DNA from: Diorhabda sublineata
Lineage: Eukaryota; Arthropoda; Insecta; Coleoptera; Chrysomelidae
Assembly (NCBI RefSeq): GCF_026230105.1
Contig: NC_079482.1
Span: forward strand, 5,084,001-5,148,000
DNA: 64,000 nt
Direction of reading: 5' to 3'
The position numbers and the translations under genes are program-made. Of this stretch, positions 10,954 through 21,895 are shown piece after piece. The notes under the pieces are model-generated. The model saw only the letters and a program-made list of their open reading frames with translations. It ran no database searches and was not told the DNA's origin. Position 1 is the stretch's first letter, and every line of letters starts with the position of its first letter.

Positions 10954-11239
10954 TATAAAACGTGCACGCTCGCAACGAATACGGCAAAATTGTCGTATAA
11001 AACACAATTAAGTATTACAAATTGTTTTTCTATTTTGCTCCTATTTTCTATTTTAAATTAAAAAGTTGTTTGAACATTATACTAATTGGGGTTGTGACGT
11101 AGAAAGTAAGTAAATACTGAAACGTGGTAAACGCGTGTCGCCTTTCAAACGCCATTCAATTGTTGCGAGTAGAGGTAATTGGTTGTTTAGTGCGATTTGT
11201 GTTTTTGTAAGGGTTTAAAAGACTATTCTAATTGAAATA

Positions 11240-11374
11240 ATGGCCGAAATAGGATTTACCGAAGCAAGATCGGACAATCTACCTAAGGTAGATGCATTCA
11301 TGGTTGCTACGTTCTTTGCTAATAATCAACTATTCACTTCGGCTGAAATACGTGGAGTAAAAGCAGATACGCAA
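11240..11374 (+). pseudogene. first coding exon of a YqaJ-nuclease-like insect protein (truncated)
   Basis: ATG at 11240 opens 45 codons with no stop, ending exactly at a GTAAGT donor (11375-11380) in phase 0. The product begins MAEIGFTEARSDNLP and continues VDAFMVATFFANN and SAEIRGVKA. I recognise this as the conserved N-terminus of a multi-copy insect family that typically carries a C-terminal YqaJ-like recombinase or exonuclease domain. That domain is not in this window. The frame is clean and the donor good, but no following exon was found before the opposite-strand THAP gene, so it is called truncated. Family naming is from memory. Confidence 0.55.
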
Positions 11375-11449
11375 GTAAGTACTACTAATTAGACTTTCTT
11401 ATAGTAATGTCATTATCACATTTTTAACTTGAACTTAAAATGTAGTTAT

Positions 11450-11853
11450 AAAGATGATAGCTTTGAAGGTTTGTTGTCGTTTTAATGCCAACGGAGGAGG
11501 TGTTTCACGAAATGCCCTTTTTCGGTCTTTCTGGCAATCAAATTTGGTTGGAACGGAAGTTTTTTTATAATTTTTTTGCATTGTGTTTGCATTTTCCAAA
11601 TCTGTTCCAAGCTACATTGAAAAATAACAATAAGTTAACATTTTTTAAATACCAATAGATGAAACTTACATTGAAATGGTCTTCACAAACATATACTGGG
11701 CTGCCAAGTTTGACGCTCCCAAAAATCCCTTCTTATAACTTGAAACCATTGTTTTCGTCGCGTTTCCTCTCGAGGAACTTGCACGAAAACTTCATTTGGT
11801 GTTTTATACTAGTGACTGTACATTCTGGTACAATGCACCAACGATACGTCATC
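11450..11853 (-). pseudogene. THAP zinc-finger gene, two exons, frameshifted
   Basis: The minus strand starts at ATG 11851-11853 with WCIVPEC, the first two cysteines of a THAP domain. After a frameshift it continues KTPNEVFVQVPREETRR and WFQVIRR. After a second shift it ends VCEDHFN at a GTAAGT donor (near 11667). The order C-x4-C, basic core with W, then C-x2-H-F is the THAP signature. After an intron of about 60 bases with an acceptor (TTTTTCAATGTAG), exon 2 (near 11450-11610) is open and reads LGTDLENANTMQKNY, VPTKFDCQKDRKRAF and PPPLALKR, matching the usual post-THAP segment (p..FdCQ.dR). THAP domains bind DNA and occur in P-type and Kolobok-type transposases as well as host proteins. 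The inverted-repeat context favours a transposon gene. Confidence 0.65.
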
Positions 11854-11989
11854 TTGTATTCTACAAAATTGAATACTCACAGACGTGCGAGTGTTTTTTT
11901 AAAAGAATCCCGACAACTCTGTTTGAACTGTATTCACTTCTAACCTCACTTAAGTCTTTTACTTACTTTCTACGTCACACAACGTTACA

Positions 11990-13560
11990 CTCAGTCATGT
12001 GATAACAAATGCGTTTTGGTGCGTCATTGAAGTATTTAAATTTATGAACTAATATACCGTTTAAAAAAATTAGAAAATGGTGTGTGATTAAGAACAATAT
12101 ACTAAACGTAATTGCAAGGACCTTATAAAGTGATAACACTGATAAACAAAGTAGATGAACAATCGAAAGCTCTAAATTCTAATTAATTGATTCGTCAATT
12201 ATAAAATAATTCAAAGTTTTCCTTAAAAATACACGATGTATGAAGAACTACATCAACATCATTTTCTTCATGTTTACATATTACCAAAAAAACGTCATCT
12301 TACAGAATTCAAGTTACTGGTGACCGAAACGTTGAACAAAAGTTTTCCTGTCAACTAAAAATCGACCAAACATAACTGTTTAACCGCACAGCAAATGTTA
12401 TCTACCATCAAAGTATTCACTAACTGTATGATTCACAAGGTTAGACGGAGGTTCATTTTTTCATGTTGTTTTCGTTGAATTACTCATTCAATTGGACACC
12501 ATATATCTCTTTCACTCAGTAAAACAACATTAAATTAAAATACTCGTTCCAAATTTACAATAATTGATCATACACGCAAGAAAAAATACACAATTGCAGA
12601 TAAAATTTTGAGGTTATGTCGCTAACTCTAAGTCGCCTCTACTATATACAAAGTACCCATTTCTGACGAAATAACTTGGAAGAATTAGGTGATTATTGAC
12701 AAGATCTCAAAAAAAAAATTTTCTCACTGTTATTACGTTAGGACTAGGTCCTGTATTTTCATCAAGGGTTTACCAGTAGTTGGGATGCTGAGGACCAGCT
12801 TTCATACCACCTTATAGGTGGTCGTCCAGGAGGTCGAGTTGACACTCAACAGTCATTATTGCCAACATTAAAACAGATTTTCGTATCGTACCACTACGAC
12901 ATCCGTTTGTGTATTGTACTGTCTATGTTGTAGATGCAAAATAGAAAAACAAATATAATTACTTTTAGAAATTATTTCTCTTGAATATTTTTTGTATAAT
13001 TTATTTTTAGTTGAAACACTTTTTCTGGCGCACCTACGTTTATGTTCATGTTTCATTCCTCAGCAGCTCAATTAAATGGAGAACAATGAACTTTCAATTA
13101 AAAACCTCATTTTTACATCGCTTTCAAAAGAAATGAATAATAGATTGTGCGAAATGCGCTTGGAAACTATCTGCATGCGTCTGTTTTCTCATTTATTAAC
13201 AAAGAATGGAACTGCCGACAGAAATATAGTACGAGACAATTTATAGCTAGATATTTTGTATTGTTGGTGACGGCCAACATTTCAAGTTTTATAGAGTTTC
13301 ATTACTATAATCAACAAGTTAAAGTAGAAAACTTTATTAGTGGACTTAAATGTGGAGGATTTACAGATTACCGCCTGTAGGCTATTCATATTTTGTCGCT
13401 TCTACCGACCTCTGAAATTCAGTATCTTGGTTATCAATTATTTAAATATCATTTCTTATCAATAAACTTTCAACTTCATAATTTGAGAACTTGAGGGTTT
13501 GTGTAAAATACTTGATTATTTTCCAGTTTTATATTTAAAATTGAAAAATTTGAATCGGTG
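11990..13560. other. no recognisable gene
   Basis: The DNA is AT-rich. A short palindrome ACCACCTTATAGGTGGT lies near 12804-12820. Open frames at 12868-13056 (minus) and 13147-13380 (plus) have no known motif. Confidence 0.5.
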
Positions 13561-13562
13561 TT

Positions 13563-14371
13563 TACGAGGCTTGCTACTCAAGTTTTGAAATATGGCAACA
13601 CTGGTGTGATGGTGTGAATTCTGAGATTGCCATCAAAATGACAATGGTGATCGTACTGTTATCATACGAGTCCAAAACCGATGGTTGAGCCAAAAAACAT
13701 TGTTGCTGTGCGTAAACTGATATTGCAAAATCGTCATGTGAGATACTATGACATTGAGGCATACTCTGTCATTAGTTCCACTCGCTAACATTCAATATTG
13801 TAAGAACATTTGGCTCTCGAAAAGAATTGTTCGTTCGCGGTGGATACCGCATAATTTGACAATCGCTCAGAAAAGGTCGTTGCGGTGGTGCAAATAAATG
13901 CTTCAAAAGTCCTATAACAAACTAAATAATAATCGACTGTATGCGTCGTTCATTATGAGCCAAATTCAAGAAAAGTTGTTCGCGCTCGAAGCAATTGGTT
14001 GCCTGTTTTCTCAGATTAACTGGATATACTGCGACCGTTCCATTAGAACAACGTAGAACGGTCAATTCTGAATGGTACAACAGTATTTGTATGCTGGTAA
14101 TCGAAAAAATTAGATCAGGGAAATCAATCGCAGAAGACGAATCATTCTTCACCCCGACAATGCCAGCTCTCACACATCAGTTCAAATAAAAACTCTTTCG
14201 AACAGTTGAAACATCCAATTGATAAGTCATCCGTAGTACAGTCCTTGTTTGGCACTAGATGATTTTTTCTTATTCCCACAGGACAAAAATAAATTGCGCT
14301 GAAGAAAGAATTGAAAACAATTATAAATATCTGTTTTTATTTTTTTTTAAACTCAAGTTGTAACCATCGTA
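13563..14371 (+). pseudogene. mariner element with degenerate transposase
   Basis: The left end TACGAGGCTTGCTACTCAAG (13563-) and the reversed right end TACGATGGTTACAACTTGAG (ending 14371) are mariner-type inverted repeats with TA edges. Coding blocks include KNIVAVRKLILQNRHVT near 13690-13740, WIPHNL near 13840-13860, GYTATVPLEQRRTVNSEWYN near 14020-14080 and, in a shifted frame, LHPDNASSHTS near 14145-14175. The last holds the second catalytic aspartate. A scrap of the PYSP.LAlDDFFLFP block follows. The first catalytic block is missing and frameshifts are numerous. At 809 bp it is a shortened, dead copy. Confidence 0.8.
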
Positions 14372-14609
14372 TTACGAATGAATAAGAAGTTTTTGAAATC
14401 GAATTTGTTTATTATCGATATTGAATGATGATTAGATTGCATCGATTTAATGGTATTTGGGGATATAGAAAAAAAAATTATATCAATTATTAATCAGTGG
14501 AAAATTATAACCAAGTTGTGAATATTATATTTCAATTATAATTTCAGATCGCTGTTACAAATATTCATAATCTTCTCGTTAAAGGTCCCTCGCAACATGA
14601 AACAATTCT

Positions 14610-15475
14610 CCGACGCTGAGATTTGTCCATTCCCTCATGTTACGGTGCCCTGCATTATGTTCTGTAGCAGTAGGTATTTGTCGTTGCGTAAGATGTGTCC
14701 TATGTAAGATGTTTTTCTTATCTCAATAAATGTTAAACAGCTTTCTGTTGCGACCAAAGCGTCTTAGTACTTCGTCGTTGGTGATTCTGTCAGACCAGGG
14801 TATCTGCAAGATGCATCTATAGAGCCTGAACTCAATTTTTTGATCGTTTGAGCTCTCAAGGTCCAAATTTCCACGTCGTACAGCAGTACTGGCCTATGCT
14901 ATGCTGACGTGGAGGTTTGACAACATTGAGGAGTACTTGATAAATGCGTTTCGAGCCATTTCAATTCTAATCTCGACTTCTTCGTCTGTATCCATTTGAT
15001 CGTTTGAGTATTTTTGCACTTACTCCATTAGTTTTCCATTCAGTGTGAGAATAGGGTTAATATTAATATTTTGGTTTCCACTTATAACCATAAGTTTAGT
15101 TTCAATATTTATAGCGAGTCCTACTTTTTCACATTTTCGGTTGATTCTCTCTAATACGATTTGAAGATTTTCTTCGCTCTCAGCCATTATAGCAGTATCA
15201 TCAGCGAATCTTAAGTTGTTGATTAATGTTCCTCCGATGTTTACTCCCTCATGTCTCTCCTCCAGCACTTTCTGAAATACAAACTACATATAGAGATTAA
15301 ATAGTTGTGGAGAAAGAACACAGCCTTGGAGAACTTCTTTTTGAAATTCGATTTCGTCTGTCTCCATGTCCTCAATAATAGATATTTTTGATTAATCGTT
15401 TATCGTTTGGATCTAAGTTAATAGTTGTTAAATTCTCCATAAGTTTATCGTTTTGGACTTTATCGGAATATTATT
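14610..15475 (-). pseudogene. non-LTR retrotransposon (LINE) reverse-transcriptase remnant
   Basis: The minus strand reads, in order: FDKVQNDKLMENL (finger/palm with first aspartate, near 15470), IKNIYY, VLQGCVLSPQLFNLYM near 15300-15345, an open stretch 15020-15268 containing LINNLRFADDTAIMAES (the catalytic YADD-type box as FADD), then NIETKLMVISGN. The C-terminal tail reads ILQIPWSDRITNDEVLRRFG near 14760-14820. This is the palm-to-connection order of an insect LINE reverse transcriptase, 5'-truncated and with stops. The tail motif recurs at 62422-62646, so the two belong to similar families. Confidence 0.85.
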
Positions 15476-15923
15476 GTTCACGTTTAATTATTGACTATGC
15501 CTCACATAATGTTTTAGTGCGATTTTCATTAACTTCTAGTTCTGTAAAAATTTTGTGTAAACAATAAAAGATTTTTGACGCTACTCGAAATTTGCCGCCT
15601 TAGAGTACAGACTGCTTGTAAATCCACCTCTGGGAAACTGGAAACTGGTTTGTCAGAGCTATCAAAAGTCAGTGCCTATTCGAAAAAATATGTATTCCAA
15701 CAAAATCAATGACCTTAAAAAAGTCGAAGGCTATATACCCGCAAATATTTTTTTTAGAAGACGCCATCTGAAAGTTGTTAGTTCTGTATTTATTTACATA
15801 CCGAAATTTGCGTTTTGAATGTTCCATGTAATGAAAGTGATAGTTCCGTACTGCAAAACACTTTCAAAACGCTCTGGAGTAGTCAGCTTTAACTTCCTTA
15901 AACGTGACTCGAGCCACTTCAAT

Positions 15924-15946
15924 GTTGACAGTTGACAGTTGACAGT
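15924..15946. repeat. short tandem repeat (TTGACAG)n
   Basis: Three consecutive copies of GTTGACA lie about 90 bp upstream of the ATG at 16037. Confidence 0.7.
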
Positions 15947-16036
15947 TTCACTTCGATGATTTTGCATAACCGTAAAGTTTTTAATTTCTGAAATCATTTG
16001 TTTTATCCGATGTTTTGTCTAAATAAATGAATTACA

Positions 16037-16393
16037 ATGAATGATGATGAAAAAGAAAACATCAGCGATGAAGAGTTACTCGAATCCACGCCACCTGATC
16101 TCGCCGAAGAAAGCAACGCGGACGTTCTTAATTCGTTGCCGGATAAATCTCGTGCAGGGTACGAAAAACAGTACGAGCTCTTTATGAAATGTTGTCACCA
16201 GAAAAATGCGAAAAACCCAACCGAAAACGTAGTGCTCGCTTATTTTTCAGAAAAATCTAAAACGGAACAGTTCTACTTTATGTCCACAGTCCCAGGCCAA
16301 ATTATTAGACGCACTGTATTTTTTCAAAAATTTTATGTTTCAAAAGTCCTTAATTGTATATTAAAAAATTTTTTATTGATTTTTATTCAATAG
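16037..16393 (+). pseudogene. Crypton-like tyrosine-recombinase N-terminal fragment
   Basis: ATG at 16037 opens 118 codons. The first part is acidic (DDEKENISDEELLE and PPDLAEESN). Next come LPDKSRAGYEKQYELFMK and ENVVLAYFSEKSK, which resemble the core-binding (SAM-like) domain of Crypton-type tyrosine recombinases common in insects (LP.KSk..YekaY..F..W..., Ten.lLaYF.e.SK). After about residue 80 the sequence becomes AT-rich and loses similarity, and no catalytic R..H-R..Y domain follows. It is therefore a truncated N-terminus. A second sequence with the same acidic start lies at 54326. Identification rests on pattern memory. Confidence 0.45.
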
Positions 16394-16610
16394 ATTTGTT
16401 ATATACTACCTATTTCTTATTATTTTTAAAATATGGCACCACTGTGTTAAGGAAGTAATACATGAACGTAAACAAGTACAAACCTGTATCGGAACCGCGT
16501 CATTTACGGACGTGTTTCTGTGGCTTTATGGACTGTGATTGTTTGTTTGGCAGTATTATACTGCCCAGTTATTAATTTATTTTTTACGCAGTGTTTCCAA
16601 AACTTTGGAC

Positions 16611-16930
16611 TATGGGTAGAATAGGCAATCTATCGTCTAGTAAAAAAGCTGAAGTGAAGGCGCTTGTGAATGCAAAAACATGTACACACTAAGATTAAAA
16701 ATTTATTAAACTATTGTATGACGCATAAAGATAAAATTGAGTCAGAGGAAGAAATACAACAAAGAAAAGATGCGGTAGAAAACCAATTTTCACTCCAATT
16801 TGTCTAGAAAATAGATTTGCTACCACAAAGGTGATAAAATCACAATTCTAGGAAGCTAGCATAAATTCATTTGAGCAGGAAGCTCAAGGTTACAGATGCA
16901 ATGAAAACGAAGCGCCTAAAGTGTGAGTGA
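16611..16930 (+). pseudogene. Tc1-like transposase N-terminal fragment
   Basis: ATG at 16612 gives MGRIGNLSSSKKAEVKALVN before a stop. Later frames give VRGRNTTKKRCGRKP near 16740-16790, which resembles a GRPR-type linker, and RFATTKVIKSQF. This order, DNA-binding start then basic linker, suggests the N-terminal half of a Tc1/mariner-type transposase. No catalytic part follows. Confidence 0.4.
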
Positions 16931-16939
16931 GGATCGGTA

Positions 16940-17355
16940 AGATAGTGTAATTTAATAAAAAATTGATATATCATTATCATTTTCAGTTAAATAAAGAAAA
17001 GAAAGATGGACATTTATATATTGTTCTATTTGAGACAGCTCTGCTTCAGTGACGTAAGTACATTGATAATTTTGTAGAATAAAGCTCGGTATGTGTGTCA
17101 TCATGGAGAAAAGTTTCATACTGACTGTGCTGTCCCAACGTTTAACATCGCAACAAAGTGATAATTTGGTCAGTCGTCAGCAGCAAAAGCACTGGACGTC
17201 TTTGGATCATAAGAGAAATAATGAGACAAGATCAGTTCAAAGAAGTGTTACAAAATCGGTTGATTCCATTCACTTTCGTGTCACACTGATCGGATAAAGT
17301 TTTTTTGGCAAATATCCCTATGTTGAATTGACCACGTAATAATAATTCTGATATG
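16940..17355. other. unassigned stretch
   Basis: An open frame of 68 codons at 17091-17297 shows no motif I recognise. Nothing else is supported. Confidence 0.4.
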
Positions 17356-17359
17356 AACA

Positions 17360-17470
17360 CAATTTAAAATGTATGGGAGCTGATGATAATGAACGTAGCT
17401 GAAGAGGTGATCACCAATCTCCTGTGCAGGAGACAGTATATTCTTCCATTGATAGCATCCGCGCCGAATT
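17360..17470 (+). repeat. dispersed repeat A, copy 1
   Basis: The 111-base unit begins AATTTAAAATGTATGGGAGC and ends GCGCCGAATT. It recurs at 17788-17898 with only a few differences. It includes the palindrome CTCCTGTGCAGGAG. No coding function is seen. Confidence 0.75.
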
Positions 17471-17488
17471 CAACTAAGCAAAAGTTTT

Positions 17489-17730
17489 GCCTTTTTTAGT
17501 CGAGGCAACCAAGTTGCGCAATCAGTCGGCTACAGAATAGAAGGCACTTTGTGGTAAATATGAACTCAAATTATTGCTGAATGTGGGAAAAGATTATATC
17601 GATTTTACTTCAATTGGCAAGTGATTGTGCATTTTTTAGCATTGTAAAATATTGAGCCCTTAAGTAATTTTTAACGTGAAGCTCTGGCTATATTCACAAA
17701 CTAATTATTGAGGTTGAAGCAGAGATTATG
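17489..17730 (+). repeat. dispersed repeat B, copy 1
   Basis: From GCCTTTTTTAGTCGAGGCAA onward this segment is about 93 percent identical to 19594-19795. The copy here has an extra block of about 45 bases near 17668-17710 before the shared GAGGTTGAAGCAGAGATTAT. It may be part of an LTR or non-autonomous element, but no ends or target duplications were resolved. Confidence 0.7.
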
Positions 17731-17787
17731 CTCGATGAACTACCAGTCGTCAATCTAGCTATCGAACAGAGCAACCAGTAAAGTAAC

Positions 17788-17898
17788 CAATTTAAAATAT
17801 ATGAGATCTGATGATAATGAACGTAGCTGAAGAGGTGATCACCAATCTCCTGTGCAGGAGACAGTATATTCTTCCATTGATAGCATCCGCGCCGAATT
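17788..17898 (+). repeat. dispersed repeat A, copy 2
   Basis: Direct copy of 17360-17470, about 430 bp downstream. The pair could be short terminal direct repeats around repeat B, or a local duplication. Confidence 0.75.
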
Positions 17899-17899
17899 G

Positions 17900-19590
17900 A
17901 AGCTTCAATAGTGGCTGAAAGTGGCTTAACTAAATATTGATTTCAGTTACATCATTTTCACTTTTCTTTTAAACCTGATAAACATATGATTTTCTTAATT
18001 TATGCTGTTTTATTTCTGTTAAATTAATCAGTAATTGATTAAAAGATATAAAAATTACAAAACGTATCAATTTAAAACAATAAAACGGTACAATATCACT
18101 ATCAATATAATTTGGCCAGGTACTTTACATTCTCGATGATTAAAAGTACTCACAAGATGTTCACATCAACAAATATCCAAAACTCTTCAATTTCCTAAAG
18201 AAACAAATCAAAAACTTTAACCAGAGAAAATATAATAGAATTCTTGTTACATTCTTATGCGTCGTCTAAAAAATGTTGTGTATATACTACTTTGTTGGAC
18301 TCGTAGTAGCACTTTCAGTCCTTGGCATACAAATAACTATTGGGAATTTCAATTAAAATTGTTTTGAGAAACAATGCTTGAAAAACGTCAATATACACCA
18401 ATAAAACACTGATTTTTATTTATAATTTGAATTGATTTACCTTTTATTTCTCATAACTGATAACATTTTCATTTGAGAAACAATACATCTCAAAAAATAT
18501 TTATAATTGTTTTAAATATCAAAATAAAAATAATAAAATTCTATTTTTGTTGAATTAGCTTACCAAATCCTTGTAGAAACATATTTAAAAATCGAAAAAG
18601 TATGTGGACTTTTTTGCTATGACAGATTCAACTTTCATCATCACATTTACCTAAAAAAAATATGAATTTTGAATAGCCATATTGTGAAAAGAAATTTATT
18701 TGCATTATACCTGAACACAGGTAACTATAGTGGCAAATAGCTTTTTAGGTACTAATGTTTTGAATCTCACGTAAAATAGAATAGGAAAATTATTTAGCGT
18801 ACCCTGTATACTCGACTAAATCCTCATATTTATCTTAACTTACTAAATGAAAAGCTTTAACATTATACTTGGCTATATAGTCGAACTATGTACACTCCTC
18901 TTGGCTTCAGTTATCCATCAAGTTTGCTGACTTGCAGCTTTCATTGTATTATCTCCGAGAAGCCATGCATTTCATTCTCAGTTCTGAGTGGGCTTAATTT
19001 GAAACTACAATAATTGGCTTTCACCCTTATACTAACGTACAGGGAACTTACAATATCAAATACAAATAAATTTTGAATAACAAAGGCTATACGAAAAATA
19101 ATTTATCTTCATATAAGTAACATTATTTGTGTATCTGGGATTATTTTTGCATACCGGCAACAATGCTCGATGATAAGTATGATTAAGATAAATCGTATCC
19201 ACTCGCCTATTACTATTGAACGTTACATGACACCGACACAGTCTTGATAAACTTTCGTACAAATATTAACGGTATTAGAGCGTATACGGGAGGTTGGTGA
19301 AATACATGTGGGAACGCGTGTTTGATTGCAGAATTCAATCACACAAGCGCGAACTTTGTAATTTCACTACTTTCCTTTTGCATTAATTAATAATAATTAT
19401 ATCTCTTTTTATCAATCATAGCTTTGAGAAGATGAAAAAGTGAATTTTTAGTTTTGATTAGAAAGGACAATAAATAATATAATAGTTTATTATTTAATTA
19501 GCGGTTTTATAGTTCATAATTCACCAAAAGTAGTTTGTAATTCATCAAATTATTCTACCAAGCAAAAATTAAATACTATACTATACATGT
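17900..19590. other. no recognisable gene
   Basis: AT-rich DNA with no open frame over about 70 codons and no recognised repeat ends. Confidence 0.5.
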
Positions 19591-19593
19591 AAA

Positions 19594-19795
19594 GCCCTTT
19601 TTTAGTCGAGACAACCAAGTTGCGCAATCAGTCGGCTACAGAGTAGAAGGCACTTTCTAGTAAATATGAACTCAAATTATTGCGGAATGCGGGAAAGGAT
19701 TATATCGATTTTACTTCAATTGGCAAGTGATTGTGCATTTTTTTCATTGTAAAATATTGAGCTCTTAACTAATTTTAGGTTGAAGCAGAGATTAT
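19594..19795 (+). repeat. dispersed repeat B, copy 2
   Basis: Second copy of 17489-17730 lacking the internal block of about 45 bases. Same strand, about 2.1 kb away. Confidence 0.75.
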
Positions 19796-19878
19796 TAATA
19801 AGAGATGACATAATTGAGGTAGTTACTCAAATTAGAAATTATATTTCAGCAGAAAAGAAACTTTTAATTACTTTAGGG

Positions 19879-21475
19879 CAGAGATTCCCAGACTTTTTTA
19901 ACCATCGGCTCCCTTTCACTACAAATAAATAATTAACGTATTTTGCATTGCATTACATCATATTATCAATTTCTCCCATAGTTAATTGTCAATATATTCT
20001 CACATAACATATTAAATAAGATTTTAAACTTTTCTCACAAATTGTTTAGCAGTTGACAAAGTTTACCAGGTTTACCTTGTTCTTACAGAGGTTAAGAAAT
20101 GACATTTAACAACTTAAAAGAGTTGTAATAATACATGATTTACTGCCAAAAAATCTACATTGAAACAAACATGAGGAAAACAAAACTCCCTTTTTTTAAA
20201 AAATTCCAAGACATACCTGAACATAAATGAAGTGCCAACTTGCGAAAATTATACAAAAATTAACAGAGTCCATATGTTTTTGTTTCAATGGGAAGGGTGC
20301 GCTTGTTTGTCTTTTATAAGTTCATTGTATCAGGGAGTAAATTTTGTTAGAGCCACTCGAATTTCTTTTTCAATGTTTTTTTGCTCTAACTGTAATTAGA
20401 AATGTAATGAAATCTTAAATAGAAATATACATTGAAAAACATAAAACATAATGTAATAAATTTTATTAATATGCTCTACAGGCCTTGTAGGCCTAGGCCA
20501 AGAATGGTAATATTACATAATTTTATATATTATATATCAAAGTCCTCTATTTTGCATTCTCCACTCTTTATTTTTCCATTCTTTTCTATCCACAGCTTTT
20601 TCTCTTCAATTCTGTAACATTATTATTTCTTAGGTCTTCCATTACACAGTCATACCATCTCTTCCTTGGTCGCCTCTTTCTCTTTTCCCCTATTGGTCTT
20701 CTTTGCAGTATTATTTTCTCTGTGTATTCTCTCAACATGTCCCAACCATATCACTCTCTGTACATTAATAAACGAGCTTATTGTAGCTTCTCCATAAAGT
20801 TCATCCAATTCTTTATTAGGTCTTCTCCTCCAGCCCTCTTCTGTGAGTGTACTCCTCCGTAGATTCCTCTTAGTATCTTCTTTTCCCAGCTTTCCATCAT
20901 GGCTTCGTCTGCATTTTTTAATCTTCATGTCTCACATGCATATTTGCGGTGGGTCTTGCTACCGTTTTCTATATTCTTATTTGTGTTTTTCTTGACAGGT
21001 ATTTTGACTTTATCAGTGATCTAATACTTCCGAATTTTTGTGTTCCTTTAGTTATTCTGGCTTTCAGCTACAATTCTTCTACTCCCTTGTCTTCTATTGC
21101 TACTCCTAGATACAAAAAGTTGGAAACTCTTTCGAAATTGTACTCTTTGTGTCTGGTTGTCCTAAAGGACAAGAAATCTTCTGGTTCTTTCTGTGTATCT
21201 CCCATGATCATATATTTTGTCATGTCTTGATTTATTTTTAGTCAAAAATATTTGGCTTCCTCTTCCAATAAGTTTCACAAAGACGGGTAATTTTGTTTTG
21301 ATAAGTAGTTAAAATTGCCAATGCTGATCAGTAGTGCGAGCACCGAGCGTAAGGAAACGAGCACGCTCCGTCGCATTCTCCACAAATGCAAATGATTACA
21401 ATGACAAAACCGTACAGTCGCAAAAATTTTTGGTAGGCAATGGTGGCGCCCCTGGCGCACAGTTCTCAACCACTA
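19879..21475. mobile_element. hAT-like non-autonomous element carrying a LINE insertion
   Basis: Left end CAGAGATTCCCAGACTTTTT (19879-) and reversed right end TAGTGGTTGAGAACTGTG (ending 21475) match the common hAT-type end CAGTGGTTC.CA.AC. Immediately outside are CTTTAGGG (19871-19878) and CTTTAAGG (21476-21483), a 7-of-8 match that fits an 8-bp hAT target duplication. The left 700 bp have no coding frame. The centre-right holds a LINE fragment. No hAT transposase is present. Confidence 0.65.
20620..21250 (-). pseudogene. LINE C-terminal reverse-transcriptase remnant
   Basis: The minus strand reads KYMIMGDTQKEP-like sequence near 21240-21200, then YNFERVSNFLYLGVAIEDKG near 21150-21095, SLIKSKYLSRKTQIRI near 21020, and a frame at 20650-20928 containing GWRRRPNKELDELYGEA and VIWLGHVERIHREN. 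This order (sl..s.K..YLG..i..., R..Y.sEtW, lr.i.gp..T.dGWRrR, WLGHveRm) is typical of the C-terminal end of insect LINE ORF2 products. Stops and shifts are present. It lies inside the hAT element at 19879-21475, so it inserted after that element. Confidence 0.8.
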
Positions 21476-21895
21476 CTTTAAGGTAATTAAGTATTTAAGT
21501 TAAAAGTAATTCAAGCCCTGATTAACGAAGTAGGAAAGTAAATATATTTTAGTACCGTATACTACGTATTCAAACATATTTTTGAACACTTATACATTTG
21601 ATGTAAAACTCTCTACATTAGTTATGATGTTACAAAGAATTACTGAGTAGTGACGATCGATTGGCTTAATAAGATCCGTATGCTACACATTAGCAGAACC
21701 AGTGGTTGCTGAAGCAGTTGCCAGCTTGAGCAACCAGTCAGCAGTCGTGTAATAAGCTTCATATGAACCAATGCCCGGAAACGGTTTGGAACCATTAGTT
21801 CCTGTTTAAAAATCGAGTGGGTCATTGTGAAGATTTTTCTTAAAGATTTGTAACCAACTAACAGTAAATATTTGTGGCTTCAAAATACAATCAAT

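Larger units (their letters stand above)
11091..11984. mobile_element. inverted-repeat element with two convergent gene starts (THAP and YqaJ-like)
   Basis: Both ends carry GACGTAGAAAGTAAGTAAA as inverted repeats (left near 11096-11114, right near 11957-11976), extended outward by GTTGT on the left and GTTGTGT on the right. Inside, the plus strand starts one gene just after the left end and the minus strand starts another just after the right end. Both first exons end at GTAAGT donors. The two genes face each other and their bodies are missing, so this looks like an internally deleted derivative of a larger two-gene DNA transposon. The target duplication could not be resolved. Confidence 0.6.

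Noticed and set aside
11659..12002. Plus-strand open frames of 94 and 68 codons
   Set aside because: They lie antisense to the THAP exon and the right inverted end and show no own motif.
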